Below, one piece after another: positions 45,370-53,668 of a stretch of DNA of 64,000 nt. Numbering within the stretch: position 1 is the first letter of the stretch; each line of letters starts with the position of its first letter. Location of the stretch: the NCBI GenBank assembly GCA_963842355.1, contig CAWJGC010000013.1:314755-378754 (forward strand), written 5' to 3'. This stretch comes from JASHPR01 sp963842355 (GTDB taxonomy: Bacteria; Actinomycetota; Actinomycetes; Streptosporangiales; Streptosporangiaceae). The translations under genes were made by a program, and so were the position numbers. A model generated the notes under the pieces. The model had not been told where the DNA came from and did no database searches. It saw only the letters and a list, made by a program, of their open reading frames with translations.

Positions 45370-45452
45370 TATGCCGAGCACCGGGTTGTGCCGACCCTCG
45401 CGCCGGAGGGCCTGGCAGCGGCGGTGACCGCGCGGAAACTGTCGGCATAATC
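45367..45452 (+). repeat. Left 86-bp terminal inverted repeat of RIT element
   Basis: Starts GATTATGCCGAGCACCGGG and ends GTCGGCATAATC. It contains three copies of a short core: ATTATGCCGAG (outer), GTTGTGCCGAC (internal) and ATTATGCCGAC (inverted, inner edge), probable recombinase sites. Confidence 0.92.
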
Positions 45453-46440
45453 AGAGCGCTTCGAGGAAGGCGAGCAGCTCGTCGGGAGGGCGGTAACGGC
45501 CCGGTGTAACGTCGGGCGGGGTCGCCCGGGCGAGCGCGCGTTCTTTCTGGCTCATGTCGGCATGCAGGTAAATGGAGGTGCTGGAGACCTGCTCGTGACC
45601 GAGGACCAGCGCGATGACTGCGAGGCTGTTGCCTCCTTCGAGTAGGTTCATGGCGCAGGAGTGCCGCAGGGTGTGGGCAGTGACGTGCTTGGCGAGCATC
45701 GACGGGCAGTCTCTGGCGGCCCGGGCGGCGTGCAGGCTGATCCGCCGCTCGATCGCGTCGCGGCTCAGCTGTCTGCCGGTGCTGGTGGGGAACAGCGGGT
45801 CGCCGGGCTGGCCGCGGCGTTCGGCGAGCCAGGCCCGCAGCACCGCGACGGTGGCCGGCAGCAGCGGGGTGTTCCGTTCTTTGCGGCCCTTTCCGACGAC
45901 GTGAACGTGGGCGCCAGGTCCGAAGACGACGTCGCCGGTGGTGAGGGCGGCGAGCTCGGAGATCCGCAGTCCGGCCTGGACGGCCAGCACGATCAGCGCG
46001 TGGTCGCGCCGGCCGGTCCGGGTGGTCTTGTCGCACGCGGCGGCGAGCGCATCGCTTTCGCCGGGAGTGAGGTAGGTAACCAGATTGCGCTGGTGGCGCT
46101 TGGGAGTGATGGCCAGCACCCGGGCGATGGTGTCGGCGTGCTCGGGGTGGCGCAGCGCGGCCCAGGCGAACATCGACCGGATCGCCGCCAGCCGGTTGTT
46201 GCGGGTGCGGGGACTGTTGGCGCGGGCAGTTTCCAGCTCGTCGAGGAACGCGCCGATCAGCGGCGCGTCCAGGTCGGCGATGTCCAGCTTGCTGGGGCTC
46301 TTGCCTGTCTGCGCGGCGGTGAAGCACAACAGCAGCCGCCAGGTGTCGCGATACCCGGCGATGGTGTTGGGGCTGGCACCGCGCTGGCTGATGAGCCGGG
46401 TGGTGAAGAACGCCTGCAGGGTCGGCGCGAGCGCGGTCAT
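45451..46440 (-). CDS. RIT tyrosine recombinase 3 (C)
   Basis: 329 aa. SAM-like N-terminal domain, then catalytic Arg 'GLRISELAAL', Lys in 'VVGKGRKERNTPLLPA', HxxR 'TAHTLRHSCAMNLL', His 'LGHEQVSST' and Tyr 'SIYLHADM'. All catalytic residues are present. Its stop lies inside the left terminal repeat. Overlaps the preceding gene by ATGA. Confidence 0.92.
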   Translation of the reverse strand: MTALAPTLQAFFTTRLISQRGASPNTIAGYRDTWRLLLCFTAAQTGKSPSKLDIADLDAPLIGAFLDELETARANSPRTRNNRLAAIRSMFAWAALRHPEHADTIARVLAITPKRHQRNLVTYLTPGESDALAAACDKTTRTGRRDHALIVLAVQAGLRISELAALTTGDVVFGPGAHVHVVGKGRKERNTPLLPATVAVLRAWLAERRGQPGDPLFPTSTGRQLSRDAIERRISLHAARAARDCPSMLAKHVTAHTLRHSCAMNLLEGGNSLAVIALVLGHEQVSSTSIYLHADMSQKERALARATPPDVTPGRYRPPDELLAFLEAL

Positions 46441-47351
46441 TGCGGCCCTCCGGTGACCAGGCGGGCGATCGCGAGCTCCATCAGCTCGGGCACGGCCTGG
46501 AGATACCAGTAGGTGCCTTCGGGGCTGAGGTGACCCAGGTAGGCCGACAGGAGCGGCAGCTTGGCGTCGATGTCCTCGCCGGCCCGGTGCCAGGCGATGA
46601 GCTGGCGGACCGCGAAACTGTGTCTCAGATCATGGATTCTTGGCCGACGGCCGGGGGCGCGCAGGCCCAGCTCGGTGGTGAGCTCGGCGAAGGCGAGATC
46701 AACGTTGCTGACACGTAACGGCGTTCCCTTGGATGAGGTGAAGAACGCCGTCGTGCGCGGGCTGGGGCACAGCTGGTCACGGCGGGCCGTGTAGTCTCGC
46801 AGCGCCCTGGCCGTGGTCGGGTGCACCGGGACCAGGCGGGCACGGCCGGTCTTGCTGTCGCGGATGGTCAGTATCCCGTCGTCCAGGTCAGCGTCTGCGT
46901 TGTCCAGGGCGATAGCCTCGCCCAGCCGCAGCCCGGTCACCGCGATCAGGCCCAGCAGGGCCTGATGCGTCGCTGCGCGCAGCGGGTGGCGCATCGACCC
47001 GGCGGCCTGCAGCAGCCTGATGATGTCGTCCTCGGCCCAGATCCACGGCTGAGGCCGGGGCGTGACCGTCGGCCAGATCCCCGCGGGCGGGATCTGGGTC
47101 GCCGGGTCGATGGCCTTCAGGTAGCGGGCGAACCCGCGGGCCGCGCCGAGCCGGTGCGCCCAGTTGATTGGCAGCACCCCGGCTGGCTGGCCTGCCCAGG
47201 CGATGGCCAGCTCGGTGGTGATCGTGGTCGCGCCGGCCTGCTCCAGGTAGCTGATCAGGCTGGGCAGCACGCGGCCGGGAAAGTTCAGCTTGAACCCCAG
47301 GTCACGGCGAAGCCGCAGATAGTCGTCCAGGTGGGCTCGCATGCCGGTCAT
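46437..47351 (-). CDS. RIT tyrosine recombinase 2 (B)
   Basis: 304 aa. Arg in 'VTGLRLGEAIALDN', Lys in 'IRDSKTGRARLVPV', HxxR in 'RIHDLRHSFAVRQL', His in 'AYLGHLSPEGTYWYLQ' and a Tyr in the same segment. Intact. Coupled by 4-bp overlaps to both neighbours. Acts with the other two recombinases in RIT movement. Confidence 0.9.
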   Translation of the reverse strand: MTGMRAHLDDYLRLRRDLGFKLNFPGRVLPSLISYLEQAGATTITTELAIAWAGQPAGVLPINWAHRLGAARGFARYLKAIDPATQIPPAGIWPTVTPRPQPWIWAEDDIIRLLQAAGSMRHPLRAATHQALLGLIAVTGLRLGEAIALDNADADLDDGILTIRDSKTGRARLVPVHPTTARALRDYTARRDQLCPSPRTTAFFTSSKGTPLRVSNVDLAFAELTTELGLRAPGRRPRIHDLRHSFAVRQLIAWHRAGEDIDAKLPLLSAYLGHLSPEGTYWYLQAVPELMELAIARLVTGGPQ

Positions 47352-48565
47352 GCCGCGGCTCCCGGCCAGGGCCAGGCGAGTTCGCGTAGCGCGGCGACGC
47401 TGACCCGGGCGTAGTTCGCGGTCGAGGCCAGGTTCTCATGCCGCAGCAACTGCCCGACCTCGGTCAGCGGCGCGCCGGCGTCGGCCAGCTGGCAGGCGGT
47501 GGAGTGGCGCAGCCGGTGCGCCCCGACCTCGGCGATTCCGGCTCGCGTGCAGGCGCGGCGGACGATGAAAGAGATCCCGCCGCGCGTCAGCGGCCCGGCC
47601 GGCGCGACCGTCCGCAGGAACACCTCCCGCCAGGCGCCGGCTTTCGGGCGGCCGCGGGTCAGGTAGGCGGCGATCGCCTCGCCGACATCAGCCGGCAGTG
47701 GCAGCCGCTCGGCACGGTTTCCCTTGCCGAGCACGGTGATCTCGCCCGCGCGCCAGTCGATGTCCTCCAGTCTCAGCGACGCCGCCTCGCTGGCCCGCAG
47801 GCCCAGGCGCAGCAGTGTTATCAGCACGGCGTAGTCGCGCCGCCCGGCGTCCCGGCTCCGGTCGCAGGAAGCCAGCAGCGCCGCCGCGTCCGCAGCGCCG
47901 ATGCCCAGCGGCAGCCGTGAGATCCGCCGCCCGGTCACGCTCAGCGCCGACCCGGCCAGATTGACCAGCACCAGTCCTTCCAGGAAGCAATACCGCAGGA
48001 ACGCGCGCAGCGCGGCCACGAAGTACTGCGCCGACCCGGCCGACACCTTCGCGGCCTCAGCGGCCACCGCGGCGGTGACATCGGCGGCGGTCAGCCCCGG
48101 CAGCCCGCCGCTGCCCAGTCCTGTCAGGAAACGCCGGGCCCTGGCGACATACGCTTCGGTGGTCGTGGCCGCCAGTGCCCGCTCGCGCAGCAGGTGGCGT
48201 TCGAACCCGGCCAGCAGCCTGTCCTGCTCCGACACCGGACCGGGTGCGGCAAGCGGCAGCATCAGCGCGCCGGCGTCGGCGAGCATGCCGATGATCGGCG
48301 CGATGCTGCCGGCCAGCAGCGCGAACGACCGGCCTTCCGCGCGCCGGGCGGCCGCATACCTTTCCGCCACCTCGCTGTTCAGGTCGCCTGCGGAAAGGCC
48401 GCTGGCCTCCAGCCAGCGGCTCAGGTGCGCAACCAGGCGCATCGTGTTCACCGCTGACAGCGGCGAATAGCCGCGCTCACGTAGTGCTGCCGCTAACGTC
48501 GGCGCATAGGGAGCCAGAGGACCGGTCACTATTGCCCGGGTGACCTTGCTTGCTGGTCCTGTCAT
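47348..48565 (-). CDS. RIT tyrosine recombinase 1 (A)
   Basis: 405 aa, the first gene of the trio. Arg in 'LRLGLRASEAASLRLEDIDW', Lys in 'VLGKGNRAERLPLP', HxxR in 'GAHRLRHSTACQLA', His in 'LLRHENLASTANYARVS' with the catalytic Tyr. Has an additional ~100-residue N-terminal region relative to the others, as known for RitA. Intact. Confidence 0.92.
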   Translation of the reverse strand: MTGPASKVTRAIVTGPLAPYAPTLAAALRERGYSPLSAVNTMRLVAHLSRWLEASGLSAGDLNSEVAERYAAARRAEGRSFALLAGSIAPIIGMLADAGALMLPLAAPGPVSEQDRLLAGFERHLLRERALAATTTEAYVARARRFLTGLGSGGLPGLTAADVTAAVAAEAAKVSAGSAQYFVAALRAFLRYCFLEGLVLVNLAGSALSVTGRRISRLPLGIGAADAAALLASCDRSRDAGRRDYAVLITLLRLGLRASEAASLRLEDIDWRAGEITVLGKGNRAERLPLPADVGEAIAAYLTRGRPKAGAWREVFLRTVAPAGPLTRGGISFIVRRACTRAGIAEVGAHRLRHSTACQLADAGAPLTEVGQLLRHENLASTANYARVSVAALRELAWPWPGAAA

Positions 48566-48614
48566 CAGTTCCTCCTTCGGGAATCGGAGGAACCAGGATG
48601 ATCACAAGGTCATG

Positions 48615-48700
48615 GATTATGCCGACAGTTTCCGCGCGGTCACCGCCGCTGCCAGGCCCTCCGGCGCGAGGGTCGGCACAACCCGGTGCTCGGCATAATC
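48615..48700 (-). repeat. Right 86-bp terminal inverted repeat of RIT element
   Basis: Exact reverse complement of 45367-45452. It probably also carries the promoter of the trio, whose first start codon is 50 bp inside it. Confidence 0.92.
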
Positions 48701-48704
48701 GGCA

Positions 48705-48724
48705 TTGTGCCGAGCTCGGCACAA
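48705..48724. repeat. 20-bp perfect palindrome at the RIT right junction
   Basis: TTGTGCCGAGCTCGGCACAA is two head-to-head copies of the TTGTGCCGAG core seen in the terminal repeats. It lies just outside the right repeat and right before transposase coding resumes (GTCGACAAC...). A probable recombinase binding site or leftover of a recombination junction. Confidence 0.7.
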
Positions 48725-48725
48725 C

Positions 48726-49451
48726 GTCGACAACGGCAGCCCGTATGTGTCCCGGCAGCTGCTGCACGCGCTGGCCGTGCTGGGCATCCAGATCACCCAC
48801 TCCCGGCCCCGCCGCCCGCAGGGGAAAGGCAAGATCGAACGCCTGTTCGAGACTGTGCGGGGCCAGTTCCTGGTCGAGGTCGCCGCCGCCGCCGGGCAGG
48901 CGGGCACCGCGCTGGGGTCGGTGACCGAGCTGGAGGAGCTGTTCGGCGCCTGGGTGCACCAGGTGTATCACCAGGCCGTGCACGGCGAGACCGGGCAGGC
49001 CCGGCCGCCCGGTTCGCCGCGCCGGGCAGGCTGCGGCAGATCGCCCCGCAGGCGATCGGCGAGGCGTTCTTGTGGCAGGACTTCCGCACCGTGACCAAGA
49101 CCGCGACGATCAGCCTGCACGGCAACCGGTACCAGACCGACCCGGCGCTGTGCGGCCGCAAGGTCGAGGTGCTCTACAACCCGGCCGACCTGACCACCGG
49201 GATCCGGGTGCGCTGGCGCGGCACCGAGATGGGCGCCGCGGTGCCGCACGTGATCGGCCGTCACTCCCACCCCGGCATCGCCCCGGCCGCGCCCGCCCCC
49301 GGCGCAGCCGACCGGGATCGACTACCTGCGCATAGTCGCCCAGGCGCACCACCAGCAGCAGGCCTCCTCGATCAACTTCACCGCCCTGTCCGCCGACCCG
49401 GGCCAGGATGCCGCAGGCGAGGCCCAGGACGGCCCGGGACAGCCCCGGTGA
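48726..49451 (+). pseudogene. 3' part of the transposon's DDE transposase, with two further frameshifts
   Basis: Resumes at 'VDNGSPYVSRQLLHALAVLG' (second Asp) and has the catalytic Glu in 'PQGKGKIERLFETVRGQFLV'. The frame shifts near 49005 (before 'RLRQIAPQAIGEAFLWQDFR', the C-terminal Mu-like beta barrel with 'ISLHGNRYQTDP' and 'KVEVLYNPAD'). It shifts again near 49295, in a C-rich stretch, before 'IDYLRIVAQAHHQQQASSIN' and the stop at 49451. Even without the RIT insertion the written sequence would not give an active enzyme. Confidence 0.75.
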
Positions 49452-49841
49452 CCCGTCGCCCGGCCACCCCCCGCCGAGCTGGCCGCGCTGCTGGCCGCCG
49501 GCGCCGACGGCGCGCTCGCCGACATGGCCGCCATCCAGCTGCTCACCGCCCACCGCTACTGGCTGACCCGGGCCGACTTCACCACCGAGTTCATCACCAC
49601 CGGCCCCAGCCCGCTCAGCGGCCGCCTCCTGGGCCACGTCCGCTGGCGGGCCGCCGCCCGCGCCCTGGCCGCCGGCAGCCTGCCCGGCACCGGCAGCGAA
49701 ACGGCGGTCTTGCAGATCGCGGCCAGCCTCGCCGCCGGCCTGCCGGTCCGGCTCCGCGACGCGGTCACCGGCCTGGACCACGCCAACCTGACCGCCGTCG
49801 CCGCCGCCATCATGACCGCCGGCGGCCACCACCGCCCCTGA
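49448..49841 (+). CDS. Small transposon protein of unknown function, probable homopolymer frameshift
   Basis: A GTG at 49448 overlaps the transposase stop (GTGA) and starts 'TRRPATP'. The conserved-looking body 'AELAALLAAGADGALADMAA' then 'IQLLTAHRYWLTRADFTTEF' is in another frame; removing one C from the run of six at ~49472 joins them into ~130 aa. All-helical, no family recognised. Position between transposase and ATPase suggests a role in transposition. Confidence 0.5.
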
Positions 49842-49876
49842 CCACCCAGGACCGCACCCCGGAAGGAACTCACCCC

Positions 49877-50698
49877 ATGCTCGCCAAGATCCAGTCGTTC
49901 TACGGGTTCACCAAGATGCCGTTCGGCCGCGACATCCCACCCGGCCAGCTGCACCGCCACGCCGGCCACGCCGAGGCCGTCGCCCGGCTGGCCTGGGCCA
50001 TCACCAGCCGCTCGGTCGCGGTGCTCACCGGCGAAGTCGGCGCCGGCAAGACTGTCGCCGTCCGCGCCGCCCTGGCCGGCACCGACCCGGTCCGCTACCG
50101 GCCCATCTACCTGCCCAACCCGGCCGGCATCGGCATCCGCGGCATCTGCCAGCAGATCGTCATCGCCTGCGGCCAGGCCCCCCGCTTCCACACCGGATCC
50201 CTGCTGCCCCAGGCCGCCGACGCGCTGGCCACCGAGGCCGAAGAACGCGGCCGGACCCCCATCTTGATCCTGGATGAAGCCCACCAGCTCGACGCCGCGC
50301 AGCTCGAGACCATCCGCATGCTCACCAGCTACCAGCTCGACTCGGTCACCTGCTTCGCCGCCCTGCTCATCGGCCAGCCCACCCTGCGCACCCGGCTCAG
50401 GCTCGGCGTGCTAGCGGCCCTCGACCAGCGCATCGGCCTGCGTGCCCACATCGACGGCATGACCCGCGACGAGACCGCCAGCTACATCAGCCACCACCTC
50501 ACCCTCGCCGGCCGCGGCAGCGACACCCTGTTCTCCGACGAGGCGATCACCCTCATCCACGACACCAGCCGGGGCCTGCCCCGCACCATCAACAACCTCG
50601 CTATCCAGGCACTCATCGCCGCCTGCGCCGCCGGGCACGCCATCGCAGACCAGGCCGCCGCACGATCCGCGATCACCGAAGTCACCGCGACACCCTGA
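49877..50698 (+). CDS. AAA ATPase of the transposon (ExeA/TniB-like)
   Basis: 273 aa from the ATG at 49877 behind GGAAGGAA. 'FYGFTKMPFGRDI' is the ExeA-type opening; Walker A 'VLTGEVGAGKTVAVRAAL', Walker B 'PILILDEAHQLD', sensor-like 'LLIGQPTL' and a C-terminal 'RGLPRTINNLA' follow. Known role in related elements: ATP-dependent target-DNA selection and activation of the transposase. Intact frame. Confidence 0.88.
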   Translation: MLAKIQSFYGFTKMPFGRDIPPGQLHRHAGHAEAVARLAWAITSRSVAVLTGEVGAGKTVAVRAALAGTDPVRYRPIYLPNPAGIGIRGICQQIVIACGQAPRFHTGSLLPQAADALATEAEERGRTPILILDEAHQLDAAQLETIRMLTSYQLDSVTCFAALLIGQPTLRTRLRLGVLAALDQRIGLRAHIDGMTRDETASYISHHLTLAGRGSDTLFSDEAITLIHDTSRGLPRTINNLAIQALIAACAAGHAIADQAAARSAITEVTATP

Positions 50699-50727
50699 CC
50701 ACCCCCGCGACACCCCGGGCACCACCC

Positions 50728-50754
50728 AGCCCCGCCGGACCCATCCGGCGGGGC
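50728..50754 (+). terminator. Rho-independent terminator inside transposon right end
   Basis: AGCCCCGCCGGA and TCCGGCGGGGCT form a perfect 12-bp stem with a short loop (CCC), followed by TTCC. It lies 30 bp after the ATPase stop and would end the rightward transposition operon. Confidence 0.75.
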
Positions 50755-50820
50755 TTTCCGCAACCAGGACATCCCCAAGATCAGCGTCACCGACATCCTC
50801 AAGATCAACGCCGCGCAACA

Positions 50821-51817
50821 CTCGCCACCGGGCGGTCTCCACGAGAAGCCAGTGACCGAGTTGCTCTAACGAGGCAGGCCCCATCTCGAGGCGCTGCCGT
50901 GCCAGTTCCAGCAGTTCGGGATCGTCGGCCCCGGTGAAAAGCATCTGCTGGCCGGGCCCGGGCGCGCCGCGGGTGCGTGGATCCCGGAACCCCATCCCGT
51001 CGTTGCCGTCGACCTTCCACATCGCGTCCTTCATGACCTCGACACCCCTCTGGTGACCCGTGCCGTACACCAGGTACAGCGGCTGGCCGGTCTTCGGGAC
51101 GATCTGGAACTGCAGCTGGAACCGGAAACCCGCCCTGCGCAGGGCTTCCCGGTAGGTGGCCAGCCACACCCGCCACCGCTCATCAGGCCGGGTTTCCCGG
51201 TCAGCGGGGTCCCAGTGCTGGCGTCCGCCGAACACCACGTCGAGCCGGGCTGACTCCACATTCGCGCGGCGGCTGAACCAGTTAGGCCCGAACGTCACGA
51301 TCACCTCGCTGGCGGGGTTGTGGGCTACCCTCCTGATCAGGCTGAGCGGCACGTTGACGTTCCCCCAGCTGTCGAAGACCGCCAGAACCGGGTAGTCCCA
51401 GGCGCCGGTTTCGGTCAGCAAGCCCTCGGCGGCTGCGCCGGCCTCGGCGCGGTACACCTCAGCACAGACCGGCAGCTGATCTAACCCGCCGAACCGGCGC
51501 TCCAGCTCAGCGCGCAGATAGTCGGACCGGTCGCGGCGCTTCTCCATGAACAACAGCTGCACCCGCTGTCGGCTCAGCTGCATCCGGTCCGCCGCCTCAT
51601 GCTCCAAGAGCCTGCCCAGGGCGAAAACCGGAGAGCCTTCTTCCCCATCCAGATACCGCCCCGGACCGGCGAATGCATCCAGGTAGGTCACCCGCGGCCA
51701 CAGCCGCCCGTCCCTGGGTGAGGGCTGGAGCATGATCGGCCACCACGCGTCGAGGTAGCTCTTGTAGAGCCTGTGCTTAGCAGCCGTGGCTGGCTCACGG
51801 CGCCACAGCACACCCAC
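50821..51817 (-). pseudogene. tcmP: Three-Cys-motif partner protein TcmP, C-terminus cut off by transposon
   Basis: About 330 aa remain. 'TAAKHRLYKSYLDAWWPIML' and 'RVTYLDAFAGPGRYLDGEEG' are the TcmP signature; 'FAGPG' resembles a Rossmann methyltransferase motif I. Later: 'VLAVFDSWGNVNVPLSLIRR' and 'VIVTFGPNWFSRR'. Start set at the GTG at 51817 behind GGAGAGG. The native frame runs to 'LLVETARW' and is broken at 50825; beyond that the frame continues by chance into the transposon. The last ~35 residues are at 43597-43705. TcmP genes are found beside DUF5131 genes; function unknown. Confidence 0.85.
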
Positions 51818-51933
51818 GCCACACCTCTCCACCGGACTCCCGGCCTTGGGCAATACGCTACGTGGCCGACGTCTTTACGTGAGCTAGCCACCGCGCCACT
51901 ACCCGGTGGCGGTACATCTCGCGGCACCGGGGG

Positions 51934-52140
51934 TTACACCGGCTGCGCCTCGCTCAGCCGGGACGCCGCCTCCGCCCGGGCCCTTCGACGCCAGCGCCGC
52001 CTCGCCGCCCGCACGCCAGCGCCGCCGCCACACATACGCCGAGTTCGCCAGCCGTCGGCGCGGACGGCTACCCCGGCGGCCACGACCGCGGCGCCTTTGT
52101 CCTGCAAGCAGCAGGGTGACCAATGGAAGGCCGCCCACCG
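51934..52140 (-). pseudogene. N-terminal remnant of an IS630-type HTH transposase
   Basis: Minus-strand frames contain 'LANSAYVWRRRWRAGGEAAL' followed by ASKGPGG, and in the next frame 'ASRLSEAQ'. This is the typical helix-turn-helix N-terminus of actinobacterial IS630-type transposases. No catalytic domain is present. Confidence 0.5.
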
Positions 52141-52236
52141 CCGGTAGATCCGCCGGTTCGAGCACGCATTGATGCCATTTGAGAAGGGCATCGTCACCTG
52201 TGCCCAGCGCATGCCCTCGCCTCAACCGCGCTAGCA

Positions 52237-52443
52237 ATGGTCAATGCCCCGGTCCCGGCATGCGCCGACCCGAAGGGCTACTACGGGCAGACGATGTCGA
52301 ACCTGGTCATTGCAGGCACTGCGGCGTCCCGCGGCGAAGCACTGTCCGAGCTCGGCGCGCTGACCCCCATGGAGAACGCCTCGACGCTCTTGACCGAACT
52401 GGCCGTGGAGCTGAAGCAGGCCATCGGCTCTCGCAAGCGCTGA
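52237..52443 (+). CDS. Small open frame of unknown status
   Basis: 68 aa: 'GYYGQTMSNLVIAGTAASRG' and 'ALTPMENASTLLTELAVELK'. The composition is unlike random high-GC frames (few Arg/Pro runs, balanced hydrophobicity, helical C-terminus), so it may be a real gene or the 3' end of a truncated one. No family recognised and no clear ribosome site. Confidence 0.3.
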   Translation: MVNAPVPACADPKGYYGQTMSNLVIAGTAASRGEALSELGALTPMENASTLLTELAVELKQAIGSRKR

Positions 52444-52948
52444 CCTGCGCGTTTGCGCCGTGGGTACCCCGCTAGCACGCGGGTGGCACGACCTGCCAGA
52501 CGGCCCGGAAAGCCAGAGGGCCGCCCGGTGGTATGCCGGGTGGACCGGCGCCGCACCCGGATCCCTGGCCCTGGCCCCAGCTTCGGCTGCGCAAACCCCG
52601 GTGAGGCCTGCGAGCGGTACACCGACTCCCTCCGGTACCGTTACGGCCCTGCCCCGCAGCCCGCGCGCCGGGGCTGGTTGCCAAGGTTCCGCAGCCGGAG
52701 GACGCCGACGGCCAGGCCCGCAAGCCTGCCGCTACCCTGAAACGGGCGAAACGGGCGCAGAGAGGTAATTCCGGCCGGAGTGTCAGAGGCAGGCATGCGC
52801 AAGTGTCGCGTCCCTGCACCGATCCGGTGATAGGAGAGCCAGAAGGGCTGAACCGGGCGGAGTGTGCGAGGCAGGTAGCGCGCCCGGCCCGCTGGAGTTA
52901 GGCATTTCTACTCAGACTCGGGCCGCCGCCCTCGGGTAGCGTCTCGGC

Positions 52949-53584
52949 ATGAACGGTAGATTTCAGCCCGGTGACCACCTGCATGTACGGCGCTCGCCTG
53001 GCTACTACCACCACGGCATCTACATCAGCGACGACCGAGTCATCCAGTTCGGCAGCGGCGTCACGCTCCGGAACAAGGGCGGTACGGCCATCAACGCGGT
53101 CACGCTCGAGGACTTCGAGAACGGCGGGACCGCCCGGGTCGTCCGCCACGGATACGGAAGCTGGTTCACCGGCTGGCACCCGCCCGCCGACGAACCATGG
53201 AAGATCATCGAGCGCGCCGAGTTCCTGCTGAAACTGCAGCCGAAGATGCAGTACAACCTGATCGGCCGCAACTGCGAGACCATCGCCAACATGTGCGTCA
53301 GCGGCGCCTGGACCGAGAGCTACCAGGTCCGCAGATTCTTCGGCGCCCGCGCCATCGGCAGCGCTGCATTCCTCTTCTGGCTCGGCCGCCGCTCCCGCGC
53401 GAACCTGCCGCTCCCGCGATGGTCGCTCGCGGGAGCGGCAGGAATCGTGTGGGTAGGGTCCAGCATCGGCACGATCGCGCTCTACAACAATCAGATCAAA
53501 CAGCTCTGGGCCGAGATCCGCGACGACTGGTTCGCCCACGAGCGCCTGCTGGACGAAGACCCACGCAACGGGTTGACGGGCTGA
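52949..53584 (+). CDS. LRAT-domain (NlpC/P60-superfamily) membrane protein
   Basis: 211 aa. 'GDHLHVRRSPGYYHHGIYIS' contains the His pair and 'YNLIGRNCETIANMC' the catalytic Cys of the lecithin:retinol acyltransferase-like domain (H...H...NCE). A C-terminal membrane segment 'LAGAAGIVWVGSSIGTIALY' anchors it, with a short charged tail. LRAT-fold proteins are thiol acyltransferases or phospholipases; in bacteria their roles are largely unknown. 85 bp downstream lies a HEPN-like gene on the same strand. Confidence 0.75.
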   Translation: MNGRFQPGDHLHVRRSPGYYHHGIYISDDRVIQFGSGVTLRNKGGTAINAVTLEDFENGGTARVVRHGYGSWFTGWHPPADEPWKIIERAEFLLKLQPKMQYNLIGRNCETIANMCVSGAWTESYQVRRFFGARAIGSAAFLFWLGRRSRANLPLPRWSLAGAAGIVWVGSSIGTIALYNNQIKQLWAEIRDDWFAHERLLDEDPRNGLTG

Positions 53585-53668
53585 TGGCCGCTAGGTCACC
53601 GCAAGCACCCCGGGTCCCTCCCGGCGAAAACCGGGCACCGAACCGCCCACGGCTTCTACGGTTACCCG

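Larger units (their letters stand above)
45367..48700. mobile_element. Recombinase-In-Trio (RIT) element with 86-bp perfect terminal inverted repeats
   Basis: 45367-45452 is repeated without mismatch in inverse orientation at 48615-48700. Between them lie three overlapping tyrosine recombinase genes on the minus strand and nothing else. Three recombinases in tandem with ATGA overlaps define RIT elements. It lies exactly in the second catalytic Asp codon region of the host transposase. About 25 further bases with a palindrome (48705-48724) separate the right repeat from resumed transposase coding, so the true right boundary may be ~48725. Confidence 0.9.
43706..50820. mobile_element. 7.1-kb TGT...ACA transposon with TniA/TniB-like genes, inserted in tcmP
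   Basis: Flanked by CTCGC on both sides (43701-43705 and 50821-50825), a 5-bp target duplication. The left end starts TGTTAGGCGACG; the right end read inward starts TGTTGCGCGGCG. Contents in order: DUF6431-like zinc protein, rve-type DDE transposase (now interrupted), a small protein, and an ExeA/TniB-like AAA ATPase. TGT...ACA ends, 5-bp duplication and a transposase-ATPase pair are the hallmarks of Tn5053/Tn7/Mu-like elements. A terminator lies inside the right end. Confidence 0.85.
51854..52948. other. Gene-poor stretch with small remnants
   Basis: 1.1 kb of GC-rich sequence. It includes an IS630-type remnant (51934-52140) and one small frame (52237-52443). Between 52455 and 52760 there are fragments such as 'YTDSLRYRYG' and 'LKRAKRAQRG', the latter reminiscent of the tail of the small membrane protein at 54.8 kb. 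No complete gene is recognised. Confidence 0.4.

Noticed and set aside
48686..50698. Single 670-codon frame spanning transposase, small protein and ATPase
   Set aside because: It is a chance fusion: conserved segments of three different genes appear only in parts of it, and each has its own start.
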